This document shows, piece by piece, positions 1 to 8,100 of a DNA stretch of 11,452 nucleotides. The stretch's first letter is position 1; each line of letters opens with the position of its first letter. Location of the stretch: contig VBCZ01000036.1 of the NCBI GenBank assembly GCA_005889025.1, forward strand, positions 7,738-19,189, read 5' to 3'. The translations under genes and the position numbers were made by a program. The notes beneath the pieces are model-generated. The model made no database searches. It was not told the DNA's origin and worked only from the letters and a program-made list of their open reading frames with translations. The stretch comes from Betaproteobacteria bacterium (GTDB lineage: Bacteria; Pseudomonadota; Gammaproteobacteria; Burkholderiales; Casimicrobiaceae).

Positions 1-378
1 GCGTCGTTGCGCATCGGCGATCTCATCGCATTGCGCGTCGAGGGTCGAAGCGCGCTCCAAGTCGCCGTGATCCGGTGGTTCCGCAACACGCTTCGCGGGA
101 GCGGCCTTGAATTCGGATGCGAGCTGCTCACCGACACACCCGAAGCGGGCGCGGCGCACGCGGAAGGCGCCGACGGCTCTCCCTATGTCCATGTCGTCCT
201 GCTGCCCGACGAGGGTGAGGATGGCTCGCCGCCCATGGCGCTCGTGCCCGCGGGCGCTTTTCAACTGGAGCAAGCCGTTACCTTGCGTAAGGCCGGCGGC
301 ACCGGGACGGTGGTGCTGACCAAGTTCGTCGATCAGGGCCCCGGGTTCGAGCTTTTCGAATTCATTGCTTTCAGCTGA
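1..378 (+). CDS. PilZ-like domain protein, C-terminal part (5' end outside window)
   Basis: The frame is open from the first base, so the gene begins upstream; the TTG at position 7 is only the first in-window start-like codon. The visible 126 codons begin with a stretch resembling the second half of a PilZ beta-barrel (IGDLIALRVEG, then VAVIRWFRN, then GLEFGCELLTD), the usual pattern 'vGdlvalr...VvRWl...gleiGvell'. A hydrophobic beta-rich tail follows (VHVVLLP, MALVPAGAF, VVLTKFVDQGPGFELFEF). PilZ domains bind cyclic-di-GMP through an N-terminal RxxxR and a D/NxSxxG motif; neither is visible because that part lies outside the window, so ligand binding cannot be judged. The family call is from sequence resemblance only. 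The end overlaps the start of the next gene by 14 nt, suggesting coupled translation. Confidence 0.5.
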   Translation, partial: ASLRIGDLIALRVEGRSALQVAVIRWFRNTLRGSGLEFGCELLTDTPEAGAAHAEGADGSPYVHVVLLPDEGEDGSPPMALVPAGAFQLEQAVTLRKAGGTGTVVLTKFVDQGPGFELFEFIAFS

Positions 379-712
379 AGAACGTTGGCGGCGCGCTGCA
401 GCGGCTGCGCTTGCCGCACTCGCGCTTCTCGAAATATCGTGGGAACTCTGGCTCGCGCCGGCGCGGCCCGGCGGATCACTGCTGGCGATCAAGGGCGCGC
501 CGCTCCTCGCGCTGTGGCTCTGGGTCGCGCTTGCCAGGCTCCGTGCGGCACAATGGGCGCTGCTCATGCTTCCCTGGTACTTCGCGGAAGGTGTTGTGCG
601 CGGCATCAGCGAAAACGGACGTCATGCCCTGTGCGCGTTCGCGGCTTCGGCTCTTGCATTGCCGCGCTCGGGACAGCGCTTGCCTGGATCCGGGTTAGAC
701 GCGCGACTTTAG
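365..712 (+). CDS. DUF2069-type inner-membrane protein, probably frameshifted near its 3' end
   Basis: A small polytopic membrane protein of the DUF2069 family (function unknown). The start is TTG at 365, overlapping the preceding gene; no other start codon lies before the first membrane segment. Hydrophobic segments lie at about residues 10-30 and 40-60, followed by the family signature region with GGSLLAIKGAPLLALWLW and then QWALLMLPWYFAEGVVRGIS. After residue 98 (about position 658) the frame stops looking like a membrane protein and ends in a polar tail at 712. The neighbouring frame reads AALGTALAWIRVRR from 661 and stops at 723; this is what the family's last transmembrane segment and basic tail should look like. 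A single missing base around 650-663 would join the two into one protein of about 118 aa ending at 723. This may be a real mutation or a sequencing error. Confidence 0.7.
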   Translation: MLSAEERWRRAAAAALAALALLEISWELWLAPARPGGSLLAIKGAPLLALWLWVALARLRAAQWALLMLPWYFAEGVVRGISENGRHALCAFAASALALPRSGQRLPGSGLDARL

Positions 713-733
713 CGAAGCTCTGAGGAGTCCCGC

Positions 734-799
734 ATGAATCGCTCCCGCGGCGGTCGCTCCGGTCGCCGGGTTCTTCGGTGCGATCGGCCGCAGAACTAG
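734..799 (+). CDS. possible 21-codon Arg-rich small ORF with strong ribosome binding site
   Basis: An ATG at 734 is preceded by GAGGAG (722-727) at 6-nt spacing. This Shine-Dalgarno sequence overlaps the TGA (721-723) of the restored DUF2069 frame, an arrangement typical of coupled translation. The ORF runs to TAG at 797. The peptide is hydrophilic and very basic (7 Arg, one Cys, no hydrophobic segment), and I recognise no family. It could be a real small protein, the remnant of a truncated gene, or chance in GC-rich DNA. Only the initiation signal argues for it. Confidence 0.22.
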   Translation: MNRSRGGRSGRRVLRCDRPQN

Positions 800-818
800 T
801 TAGGGACCTAAGATCGCA
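779..818. terminator. possible weak bidirectional terminator between convergent genes
   Basis: The arms TGCGATC (779-785) and GATCGCA (812-818) are perfect 7-bp complements. The loop contains a nested short inverted repeat, TTAG/CTAA around GGAC. An A/T-rich stretch, ACAACAATTTTG, follows on the plus-strand side at about 830-840. The position between the convergent DUF2069 and lspA genes suits a terminator, but the loop is long and no clean U-tract follows, so this is tentative. Confidence 0.25.
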
Positions 819-857
819 TCCTTACTCGCAACAACAATTTTGTCCGTTCCTCAAATC

Positions 858-1403
858 CTAGCGGGTGGCCGCGGGCTGCGCAGAGCGGCTGCGGAGGGCG
901 TCGACGATAAGCAATGCGGCCCCGATGGTGATCGCGCTGTCGGCGACGTTGAACGCAGGAAACGGGTCCATCCATGCCAGCAGCCCGTGCCGAAACGGAA
1001 GGTAGTCGTGGAAAAGCAGGAAGTCGACAACTCGACCGAGTCTCGCACGATCCCATAGGTTTCCCAATGCGCCCCCCAGGATCAGGCTCAGGCCGGCGCA
1101 ATAAAGCCGATCTCCGCCACGACGCAGAAGCCAGACAATCAGGCCGGCGGCCGCAAGCGCAAACGCGCTGAAGAGATAGCGCTGCCACCCCGATGCGTCG
1201 CCTAAAAAACTGAACGCAGCCCCGGCGTTGAAAGCGAGCACGAGGCTGAAAAAGGGCGTGACGACCCGGGTCTCGCCGACATGCAAGCTCGAGAGCACCG
1301 CGGCCTTGCTGATTTGGTCGGCGGCGATCACTGCTGCGCTAAGCAGGAGCCACGGCCACCATCGTTGCGGCGATGCCCGCGGCACGGTCTCCAGCGCAAT
1401 CAT
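858..1403 (-). CDS. lspA: lipoprotein signal peptidase (signal peptidase II)
   Basis: LspA is an inner-membrane aspartic protease that cleaves the signal peptide of prolipoproteins just before the diacylglyceryl-modified Cys. The 181-aa product has the expected four membrane segments and all family motifs: ADQISK (28-33), FNAGAAFSFL (58-67), GNLWDR (114-119) followed by VVDF (125-128), and FNVADSAI (151-158). The catalytic aspartates correspond to D127 and D155. I chose the ATG at 1403, because it forms an ATGA overlap with the ileS stop and puts the first membrane helix at the usual distance. The frame is open further upstream to 1457, but that extension lies inside ileS and is Arg-rich. No good Shine-Dalgarno is seen, so translation is probably coupled to ileS. 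In E. coli fkpB and ispH follow lspA; here the operon ends against a convergent gene. Confidence 0.96.
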   Translation of the reverse strand: MIALETVPRASPQRWWPWLLLSAAVIAADQISKAAVLSSLHVGETRVVTPFFSLVLAFNAGAAFSFLGDASGWQRYLFSAFALAAAGLIVWLLRRGGDRLYCAGLSLILGGALGNLWDRARLGRVVDFLLFHDYLPFRHGLLAWMDPFPAFNVADSAITIGAALLIVDALRSRSAQPAATR

Positions 1404-4216
1404 GCAAAGGAGCGTGCTTCGCCGGCGCCGAACAGGTTGGCCACGCAACGGCCGCAAAGCGTCGGGTGACGAGAGTCATTCCCGACGTCGTCGCGCCAGT
1501 GCCAGCACCGCTCGCATTTTGAATTCGCGCTTCGATTCACCGCGACTGCGAGCATATCCGCGCGCTCGACGCGTGCCGCAGAGGTGATCATGACGAAGCG
1601 CAGATCGTCGCCCAGCGATGCCAGCGCGGCATAGTCCTCATCGGGCGCGGCGATCGTCACTTCGGCCTCGAGCGACGAGCCGATCGATCCCTGTTGCCTT
1701 ACCGTCTCGAGCTCCTTTTGCACCACGGCGCGGATCGCGAGTATGCGCTGCCATTTGTCGAGCAAAGCATCCGATTGCGCAATCTCGGGCAGCGAGTCCG
1801 ACCAGACATGCACGAACAAGGTCTCATCGCCCGGATAAAGAATGCGCCATGCCTCTTCGGCGGTAAAGGAAAGAATAGGCGCCATGAGCTTGAGCAGCGC
1901 GTCCCGAATCAACGCCAGCGCGGTCTCGGCGGTATAGAGCCGATCCTTCAACACGTCGAGATAGAAGCCGCCGAGCTCCTCCGAACAGTAGGTTTGCAGG
2001 CGCTGCACCGCGAGATGGAACTCGTAGCGGTCGTAGTCGCCCGCGATCGAGCGCAGTAGAGCGTTCGCCTTCGCGACCGCGTAGCGGTCGAGCTCGAACA
2101 TTTCGGCCAAAGGGACCGCGTCTTTGGCAACATCGAAATCCGCTGTATTGGCAAGCAGGAAGCGCAGCGTATTGCGAATGCGCCGGTAGCTTTCGACCAC
2201 GCGCTTCAGGATTTCGTCGGAAATGAAGAGGTCGCCGGAATAATCGGTGGCGCCGACCCAAAGCCTCAAGATCTCGGCGCCGAGCGCCGTCCATATCTTT
2301 TGCGGCGCCACCACGTTGCCCCGCGACTTCGACATCTTCTTGCCTTCACCATCGACCACGAAGCCGTGAGTCAGGAGCGCCTTGTAGGGTGGGACGCCAT
2401 TCAACATGCAAGATGACAGCAGCGACGAATGAAACCATCCGCGGTGCTGGTCCGACCCTTCGAGATAGAGATCCGCGGGGAACTGCGTCTGATCGGGATG
2501 CGAGCCCAGGTGTTTTTCACGGCCGAGCGGCCCGCCCATCACGGTCTGATGCGTCGCGCCGGAATCGAACCAGACATCGACCGTATCGGTGAGTTTGCGA
2601 TAACGCGCCTCGTCGACGCCAAGATCCTCGCACCCTGCGGCGAACCACGTTTCTATGCCGCCTTGCGCGATTTTCGCCGCCGCCAGCTCGATCAGCGCGA
2701 GCGTATCGGGATGCAGCGCGTCCGTGGTCCTGTCGACAAAGAAGGGCAAGGGAACGCCCCACTGACGTTGCCGCGACAAGGTCCAGTCGGGACGGTTGGC
2801 GATCATCCCATACAGGCGCGACTTGCCCCACGCGGGATAGAACGTGGTTGCGTCGACGCCGGCAAGCGCCGCTGCGCGCAGCGTGGTCCGCGGTTTTCGG
2901 CCGTTGAATCCGGGAACGCCGTCCATCCCCGCGAACCACTGCGTCGTCGCGCGGTAGATGATCGGCGTCTTGTGCCGCCAGCAATGCATGTAGCTGTGCG
3001 AAAACTTTTCAGCGTGGAACAGCGAGCCTGCCTCGCGAATCTTGTCGACAATCCTCGGATTCGCATCCCAGATCCGCATGCCACCAAAAAACGGCAGGTC
3101 GTCCGCGAATCGCCCATCTCCCTGGACCGGATTGAGCATGTCATCATCGCACATGCCATAGCGGCGGCACGAAGCGAAGTCGTCGACGCCGTACGCGGGT
3201 GAGCTGTGGACGATGCCGGTGCCCTGCTCCAGGATGACATATTCACCGAGATATACCGGCGACGCGCGCGCGTAAAAAGGGTGACGGAAGCGAATCAGCT
3301 CGAGCGCGTTTCCCCTCGCACTTGCGACGACGCGGCCTTCCAGCTTGAACCTCGTCAGGCATTGCTCGACCAGTTCTCGCGCGAGCAGTAGCGTGCCGCG
3401 CTGCGTCTGCACCAGCGCATAGGTGAAATCCGGGTGAACGTTGAGCGCCTGATTGGCCGGGATCGTCCACGGCGTAGTCGTCCAGATCACCGCATAGACG
3501 GGTCCTTCCGGGAGAGTGGATATGCCAAATGCGGCCGCAAGCTTGCCGCGGTCCAAATCGTCGAGCGGAAATCCAACGTCGATCGCGATGTCCTGGCGAT
3601 CCTCGTATTCGACCTCGGCCTCGGCAAGCGCGCTGTGGCAGTCGAAACACCAATTGACCGGCTTGAGCCCGCGGAACACGTAACCTTTCTCGAGCAGCTT
3701 TCCCAGCATGCGAACTTCGTCGGCCTCGTTGCCGTAGTTCATCGTGAGATAGGGATGCGGCCAATCGCCCAAAACGCCCAGCCGCTGAAAATCGGTTTTC
3801 TGCAGCTCTATCTGCTCGGTCGCGTACGCGCGGCAGAGCCGCAGCGTGTCGGCCGTCGGCAGGTTCTTGCCGTACGTCTTTTCGATCTGTACCTCGATGG
3901 GCATGCCGTGACAGTCCCATCCTGGAACGTAGGGCGCGTCGAAGCCGGCGAGCTGCCGGCTTTTGACCACGATGTCCTTGAGAATCTTGTTGACCGCGGT
4001 ACCGATGTGGATGGGCCCATTCGCATACGGAGGCCCGTCGTGCAGCACGAAGCGCGGACGTCCGGCGCTTGCGCGACGAATCGCACCGTAGACATCGCGC
4101 TCCTGCCACTCGCGCACCCAAGTGGGCTCGCGTCTTGCCAGATCGCCGCGCATGGGAAACGGCGTATCCGGCAGATTCAATGTCGACTTGTAATCGTTCC
4201 TGGGACCGTCGGGCAT
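1400..4216 (-). CDS. ileS: isoleucyl-tRNA synthetase with an altered HIGH signature (HIGT)
   Basis: Cytoplasmic class I synthetase charging tRNA-Ile with isoleucine. At 938 aa it is the normal length of the bacterial type. The Rossmann fold begins with GPPYANGPIHIGTAVNKILK: the signature at residues 70-73 is HIGT instead of the usual HxGH. The rest is canonical: WDCHGMPIE (100-108), the CP1 editing domain with WTTTPWT (245-251) and GTGIVHSSPAYGVDDF (332-347), VWFDSG (548-553), SDQHRGWFHSSLL (588-600), KMSKS (627-631), an anticodon-binding helical domain, and a C-terminal zinc finger with C901, C904, C921 and C924. The start ATG at 4216 lies 15 nt after the ribF stop, with only a weak AAGAAAG-like binding site. 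The stop TGA overlaps the lspA ATG. No frameshift or stop interrupts it, so apart from the signature change it looks functional. Confidence 0.97.
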   Translation of the reverse strand: MPDGPRNDYKSTLNLPDTPFPMRGDLARREPTWVREWQERDVYGAIRRASAGRPRFVLHDGPPYANGPIHIGTAVNKILKDIVVKSRQLAGFDAPYVPGWDCHGMPIEVQIEKTYGKNLPTADTLRLCRAYATEQIELQKTDFQRLGVLGDWPHPYLTMNYGNEADEVRMLGKLLEKGYVFRGLKPVNWCFDCHSALAEAEVEYEDRQDIAIDVGFPLDDLDRGKLAAAFGISTLPEGPVYAVIWTTTPWTIPANQALNVHPDFTYALVQTQRGTLLLARELVEQCLTRFKLEGRVVASARGNALELIRFRHPFYARASPVYLGEYVILEQGTGIVHSSPAYGVDDFASCRRYGMCDDDMLNPVQGDGRFADDLPFFGGMRIWDANPRIVDKIREAGSLFHAEKFSHSYMHCWRHKTPIIYRATTQWFAGMDGVPGFNGRKPRTTLRAAALAGVDATTFYPAWGKSRLYGMIANRPDWTLSRQRQWGVPLPFFVDRTTDALHPDTLALIELAAAKIAQGGIETWFAAGCEDLGVDEARYRKLTDTVDVWFDSGATHQTVMGGPLGREKHLGSHPDQTQFPADLYLEGSDQHRGWFHSSLLSSCMLNGVPPYKALLTHGFVVDGEGKKMSKSRGNVVAPQKIWTALGAEILRLWVGATDYSGDLFISDEILKRVVESYRRIRNTLRFLLANTADFDVAKDAVPLAEMFELDRYAVAKANALLRSIAGDYDRYEFHLAVQRLQTYCSEELGGFYLDVLKDRLYTAETALALIRDALLKLMAPILSFTAEEAWRILYPGDETLFVHVWSDSLPEIAQSDALLDKWQRILAIRAVVQKELETVRQQGSIGSSLEAEVTIAAPDEDYAALASLGDDLRFVMITSAARVERADMLAVAVNRSANSKCERCWHWRDDVGNDSRHPTLCGRCVANLFGAGEARSFA

Positions 4217-4231
4217 CGCCGCTTTCTTAGG

Positions 4232-5152
4232 TTATTTCTGAGTTGCAAAATAATCGCGCGCGCTGGCCACATCATCGCGTATCTGGCGCGACAGGCTTTC
4301 CAAGTCGGGATAGCGCGCTTCGTCGCGCAGCTTGTGAAGAAACTGGATGAACACGCGTCGGCCATAGATCGTCGCGTTGAAATCGAACACGAACACCTCC
4401 AGCAAAGGCTTCGCGCCGGCCTTCACCGTCGGTCGCACGCCAAGGCTAGCGACTCCCACTCGTGGCGCTTCATCCAATCCCAGAACGCGCACCGCAAAGA
4501 TTCCCGACAACGGCGGCTTGTGCCGCAGCACCACATTCGCGGTCGGAAAGCCGAGCCCCCGTCCGAGCTTGTCGCCATGCGCCACATGACCGCTTATCGC
4601 ATATGGGCGCCCGAGGAGACGCCCTGCATGCTCGACGTCGCCGGCCGCCAGCGCAGCGCGCACGGCCGTGCTCGAGGCACGCTCGCCTGCTACGCTCAAT
4701 GTCGGCATCGCCTCGACGCTGAAACTTTTCGCCTTCGCGCGTAAGAGCGCGAGATCACCTGAGCGGCCGCGGCCGAATCGAAAGTCGTCGCCGACGAGCA
4801 CCCAGCGGGCGCCCAGACGCGACACCAGCACCTGATCGACAAAATCTTCCGCGGACAAGCCCGCAAGTCTTTGATCGAACCGGGCGATGTACGCTTCCGC
4901 CACGCCATGTGCTGCGAACTGCTCGAGCTTGTCACGCACGGTCGACAATCGCGGCGGCGGGTTTTCGCGTGAGAAAAATTCCCGCTGATGCGGTTCGAAG
5001 GTCAGCACGGCCGCCGGTAGCGCCAGGTCATCGGCGGCTTCCACAAGGCGGACCAGCATCGTCTGGTGGCCGCGATGGACGCCGTCGAAGTTGCCGATCG
5101 TCAGCGCGACCCGGCTCGTGGCCACGTCGGGGAGTCCGCGAAAAACGTGCAC
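4232..5152 (-). CDS. ribF: bifunctional riboflavin kinase / FAD synthetase
   Basis: RibF phosphorylates riboflavin to FMN and adenylates FMN to FAD. The N-terminal nucleotidyltransferase domain has GNFDGVHRGH (20-29), the conserved GDDFRFG (121-127) and SSTAVR (160-165). The C-terminal kinase domain has GRGLGFPTAN (197-206), GVASLGVRPT (233-242) and a conserved Glu in LEVFVFDF (E252). The 306-aa length is typical. The start codon is GTG at 5152; MHVFRGLP resembles the usual RibF N-terminus and no other start fits. A TAA ending the shifted addA frame abuts it directly, and no clear Shine-Dalgarno precedes it. One deviation: the family's FEPxP motif reads FEPHQ (52-56). It is the first gene of the ribF-ileS-lspA operon, a conserved proteobacterial arrangement. 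Confidence 0.96.
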   Translation of the reverse strand: MHVFRGLPDVATSRVALTIGNFDGVHRGHQTMLVRLVEAADDLALPAAVLTFEPHQREFFSRENPPPRLSTVRDKLEQFAAHGVAEAYIARFDQRLAGLSAEDFVDQVLVSRLGARWVLVGDDFRFGRGRSGDLALLRAKAKSFSVEAMPTLSVAGERASSTAVRAALAAGDVEHAGRLLGRPYAISGHVAHGDKLGRGLGFPTANVVLRHKPPLSGIFAVRVLGLDEAPRVGVASLGVRPTVKAGAKPLLEVFVFDFNATIYGRRVFIQFLHKLRDEARYPDLESLSRQIRDDVASARDYFATQK

Positions 5153-8100
5153 TTAGAGGTGGCCGATAAAGATTCTGAAGCGCTTGAAAAACTTGAATTT
5201 TAGCGTGGCAGCCCGGCTGCGTATAGGGGACAGACCGCGGTTTGTCTCAGTCTTGCAGCGTTGGCCGTGCGACAACCCAGCCTCCGAAGATCGGCTTGGC
5301 CCAGTCGCCGAATTCGTCGTCATGTACCGCCGGAAAACCGTGGTCTGTCCCCTATTCCCACTCGCGCCATCCACCAAGCAGCGGAAAGTAGAGGCCCAGG
5401 CGGATCGGCCGCGCCTCCAACGGGCGCATCGCCTGCGCATACATCTCGAGCTGCGCGCGGTAGCGTTCGCGCTCGCGGTCGAGGAATGCAGCGCGATCGC
5501 CACCCTCGTGGCGCGATAACTTGAAGTCGATAGCGCATATTCGCTGTTCGCGTGGAGATGAGTCGGGGCGAAGAGCCAGCGGCCGCGCGGGTCGGCGATG
5601 GTCGCCGTGATGGCTGCTACGACCTGTTCGACGGCACCGGATATTTCGTCTGCAGTAAAGGCGACTGCCGCCAGCTCCTGTGCGATGCGCTGCCGATGCG
5701 ACCCGATGCGGGATTCAGTCCAGGCGTCGAGTCCTTCATCGGCAATCCTCTGCAAGATCCGGTGCGCGACAATACCTATCTGACGCGCCGTTTCGCGCGC
5801 CCAGTCGAATTCGACGCTTTCCTGCAAAGACGTAATCGGCGCGGCGGACGCGATGGCGAGGGGATCCGGGAGTACCGGCGTGCGCCAGTCGACAGGAAGA
5901 CGCGGCAGCGGAACACCATCGACGGGTGTTCGCGGGACCGGGATCGTCCCTGGATGCGGCGGCACCGAGCCTGCCTCATGCAGCGGCTTCCAAAGCTTCG
6001 CCAACGCAGTCCCTTTCGCCGGCGGCCTCCAGCGCTGTTGCGGGCCATCGCCCCGCTCGGTAGCAAGCACTGCAGTCAGATGCATGCGTTGCCGCGCGCG
6101 CGTACATCCGACGTAAAGCAGGCGCCCCAGCTCGGCTTCGTCTTCATCGGCGGCCAAGCGACGCAAATACGCATGCACAGGATCATCCTCAGCGGGACCG
6201 ATGCTGCGTGCCTTGATCGGTGCAAGCAGCCATCCGTTGCGGCGCCGCCGCCAGCGCAAAAGCTGCGGCTCGTTCTTACCGGGCCGGCGCCCCAGCCCCG
6301 GCATGACGACAACGTCGAACTCGAGTCCTTTGGCGCGATGCAAAGTCATAACGCGCACCCGCGCCAGCAAGTCGGGCTCGTCTTCCGCGTGGATCGCTTC
6401 GAACGCCTGGACAAAGGCCGGCCAGTCCGGCACATCCGCGCCCGCGGCGTGCTCCCCGAGCAGCGCAAAAAAGCAGCGTGCTCCGGCGAGGTCGATCGAT
6501 TCCGCAATGCACGCCGGCCCGCCGAGCGCGATCCAAACGCCACGAACAAGCGCGTGCAGCGGCATTCTTCCGCGGTTGCGCAGCGCCGGCGCGACGACCG
6601 ACGCAAATCGCTGCAGGCGAAACTTCCCGTCACCGCTCAACTCGCTCGTGTCGATGTCGGCATCGATGGCCGCCACAAGCGTTTCACCGCTGCACGCGTT
6701 GGCAACGGCGAACAGATCCGGCAGCGTCAGGCCGCACCACGGCGCGCGCAGGACTGTAAGCCAGGCGAGCCGATCGTCCGGCTGGACGAGCGCGTGCGCG
6801 AGCGAGAGAAGATCCAGCATCGCCTGGCGCTCGGACAAGCGGTCGAGATCGACCGCCGAAAACGCGACGCCGGCGGCACGCAGCGCAGGCAGGATGTCCG
6901 CGAGATCGGCTCTCTTGCGGACCAGCACGGCGACCGTTTCTGCTCCGCTCGCCAGAGCCTCGCGCACGCGGGTGACGACCGACTTTGCCTCGTATTGCAT
7001 ATCGCTGCAGATGTCGAGACTGATCGCGGCACCGCTCGCGGCATCGCGCGCAGGCGTCGCGCATTTGAACGCCACGGCGCCTCTCGCCGCGTCGTCCTGC
7101 GCCGGCAGCACCGCGGGGAACACGCGATTGACCCAGTCTACGAGGTTGCGCTGCGAGCGAAAATTTCGCGACAGCGTCAGCGGCTCGACGTGTACGCTGC
7201 CGATGCGACGTTGCTGACACGCCGAAAGAAACAGGCTCACCTCGGCTTCGCGAAAGCGATAGATCGATTGCATCGGATCGCCCACGACAAAAAGCGTCCG
7301 TCCGTCGTCACCTGTCCATCCCGCGGTGAGACTTTCGATAAGCTCGAACTGTGCGTGTGAAGTATCCTGGAACTCGTCGACCAGGAGGTGCTCGATCCGC
7401 ATATCCAACGAAAGCATCAGATCGGTGGGCGCGTCCGCGTCGCCAAGCGCCCGCAAGGCAATCAGCGTCGCCTCGGCGAAGTCGATCCTGCCCGTGCTCG
7501 AAAAAACAAGCGCGAGCCGGGCCACGCAGCGCGGAAGAATATCCAGCAGGGCGCCGATGAACGACCAGCTTTCGTCGGCGTAGCGCGGCGGAGGAAGCGT
7601 GCGCACCCGACCGAGGGCGGGTCCCAGGCCGTCCACCGCCGCGAGGCGATCCAGCAGATCGTGCATCGCATCCTTGCGGGCAGAACGGTCCGCATGCCCG
7701 AGCGCAGCGGGCCTGCCGCCCGGTGGAAACCCATTCCTGACGTCGACGGACGCGCGAAACCTGGGATCTCCGCTGCGCAAAAGCCAATCCGCGAGCGCCT
7801 GCCATTGCGCCATCGAATCGACCGTCGGCTCGGGAAGCTTTCCAGCGTTTGCGCACGCAACCAACGCGGCGGAGACGCCGTTGCCCTCCAGGTTTTGCAC
7901 GGCATAGCGGGCCAGCGCCAGCAAAGGCGCCGCCAGCGACGCCGGGATCGCGGCATACACCGCGCTTAACTCGACTTCGATAGCTTCGATGAGCATTTGC
8001 TCCAATGCATCCCGAAGCATCGCTCGGTCTTTGGAAACCAGAAAAGGCAGCCATTGCTCCCGCTTGCCGAGCAAGTGCGCGATAAGATCGACCGCGCGAT

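Noticed and set aside
1404..1457. Longer N-terminus for LspA starting at 1457
   Set aside because: The extra 18 residues are Arg-rich, lie in the ileS coding end, and the ATGA overlap at 1400-1403 gives a normal LspA start.
2429..3202. 257-codon plus-strand frame opposite ileS
   Set aside because: Shadow of the IleRS coding frame; composition is Arg/His-rich with no motif.
3434..4744. 436-codon open frame on the plus strand across ileS and ribF
   Set aside because: It spans the junction of two well-supported opposite-strand genes and shows no protein family features.
5152..5155. TAA of the long addA frame abutting the ribF GTG as designed translational coupling
   Set aside because: That TAA belongs to the displaced nonsense frame, so the contact with the ribF start is probably coincidence.
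5153..5531. The roughly 125-residue tail of the addA frame as a novel C-terminal domain
   Set aside because: It is Ser/Arg-rich nonsense, runs through the inverted-repeat element, and the real nuclease continuation is visible in another frame.
5530..5540. Programmed ribosomal frameshift in addA
   Set aside because: There is no slippery heptamer, and shifting frame would still leave the nuclease segment with the catalytic Asp missing.
5552..7360. 602-codon open frame on the plus strand opposite addA
   Set aside because: Arg-rich, no recognisable domain, and exactly antisense to a gene with all helicase motifs; long antisense frames are expected in GC-rich coding DNA.
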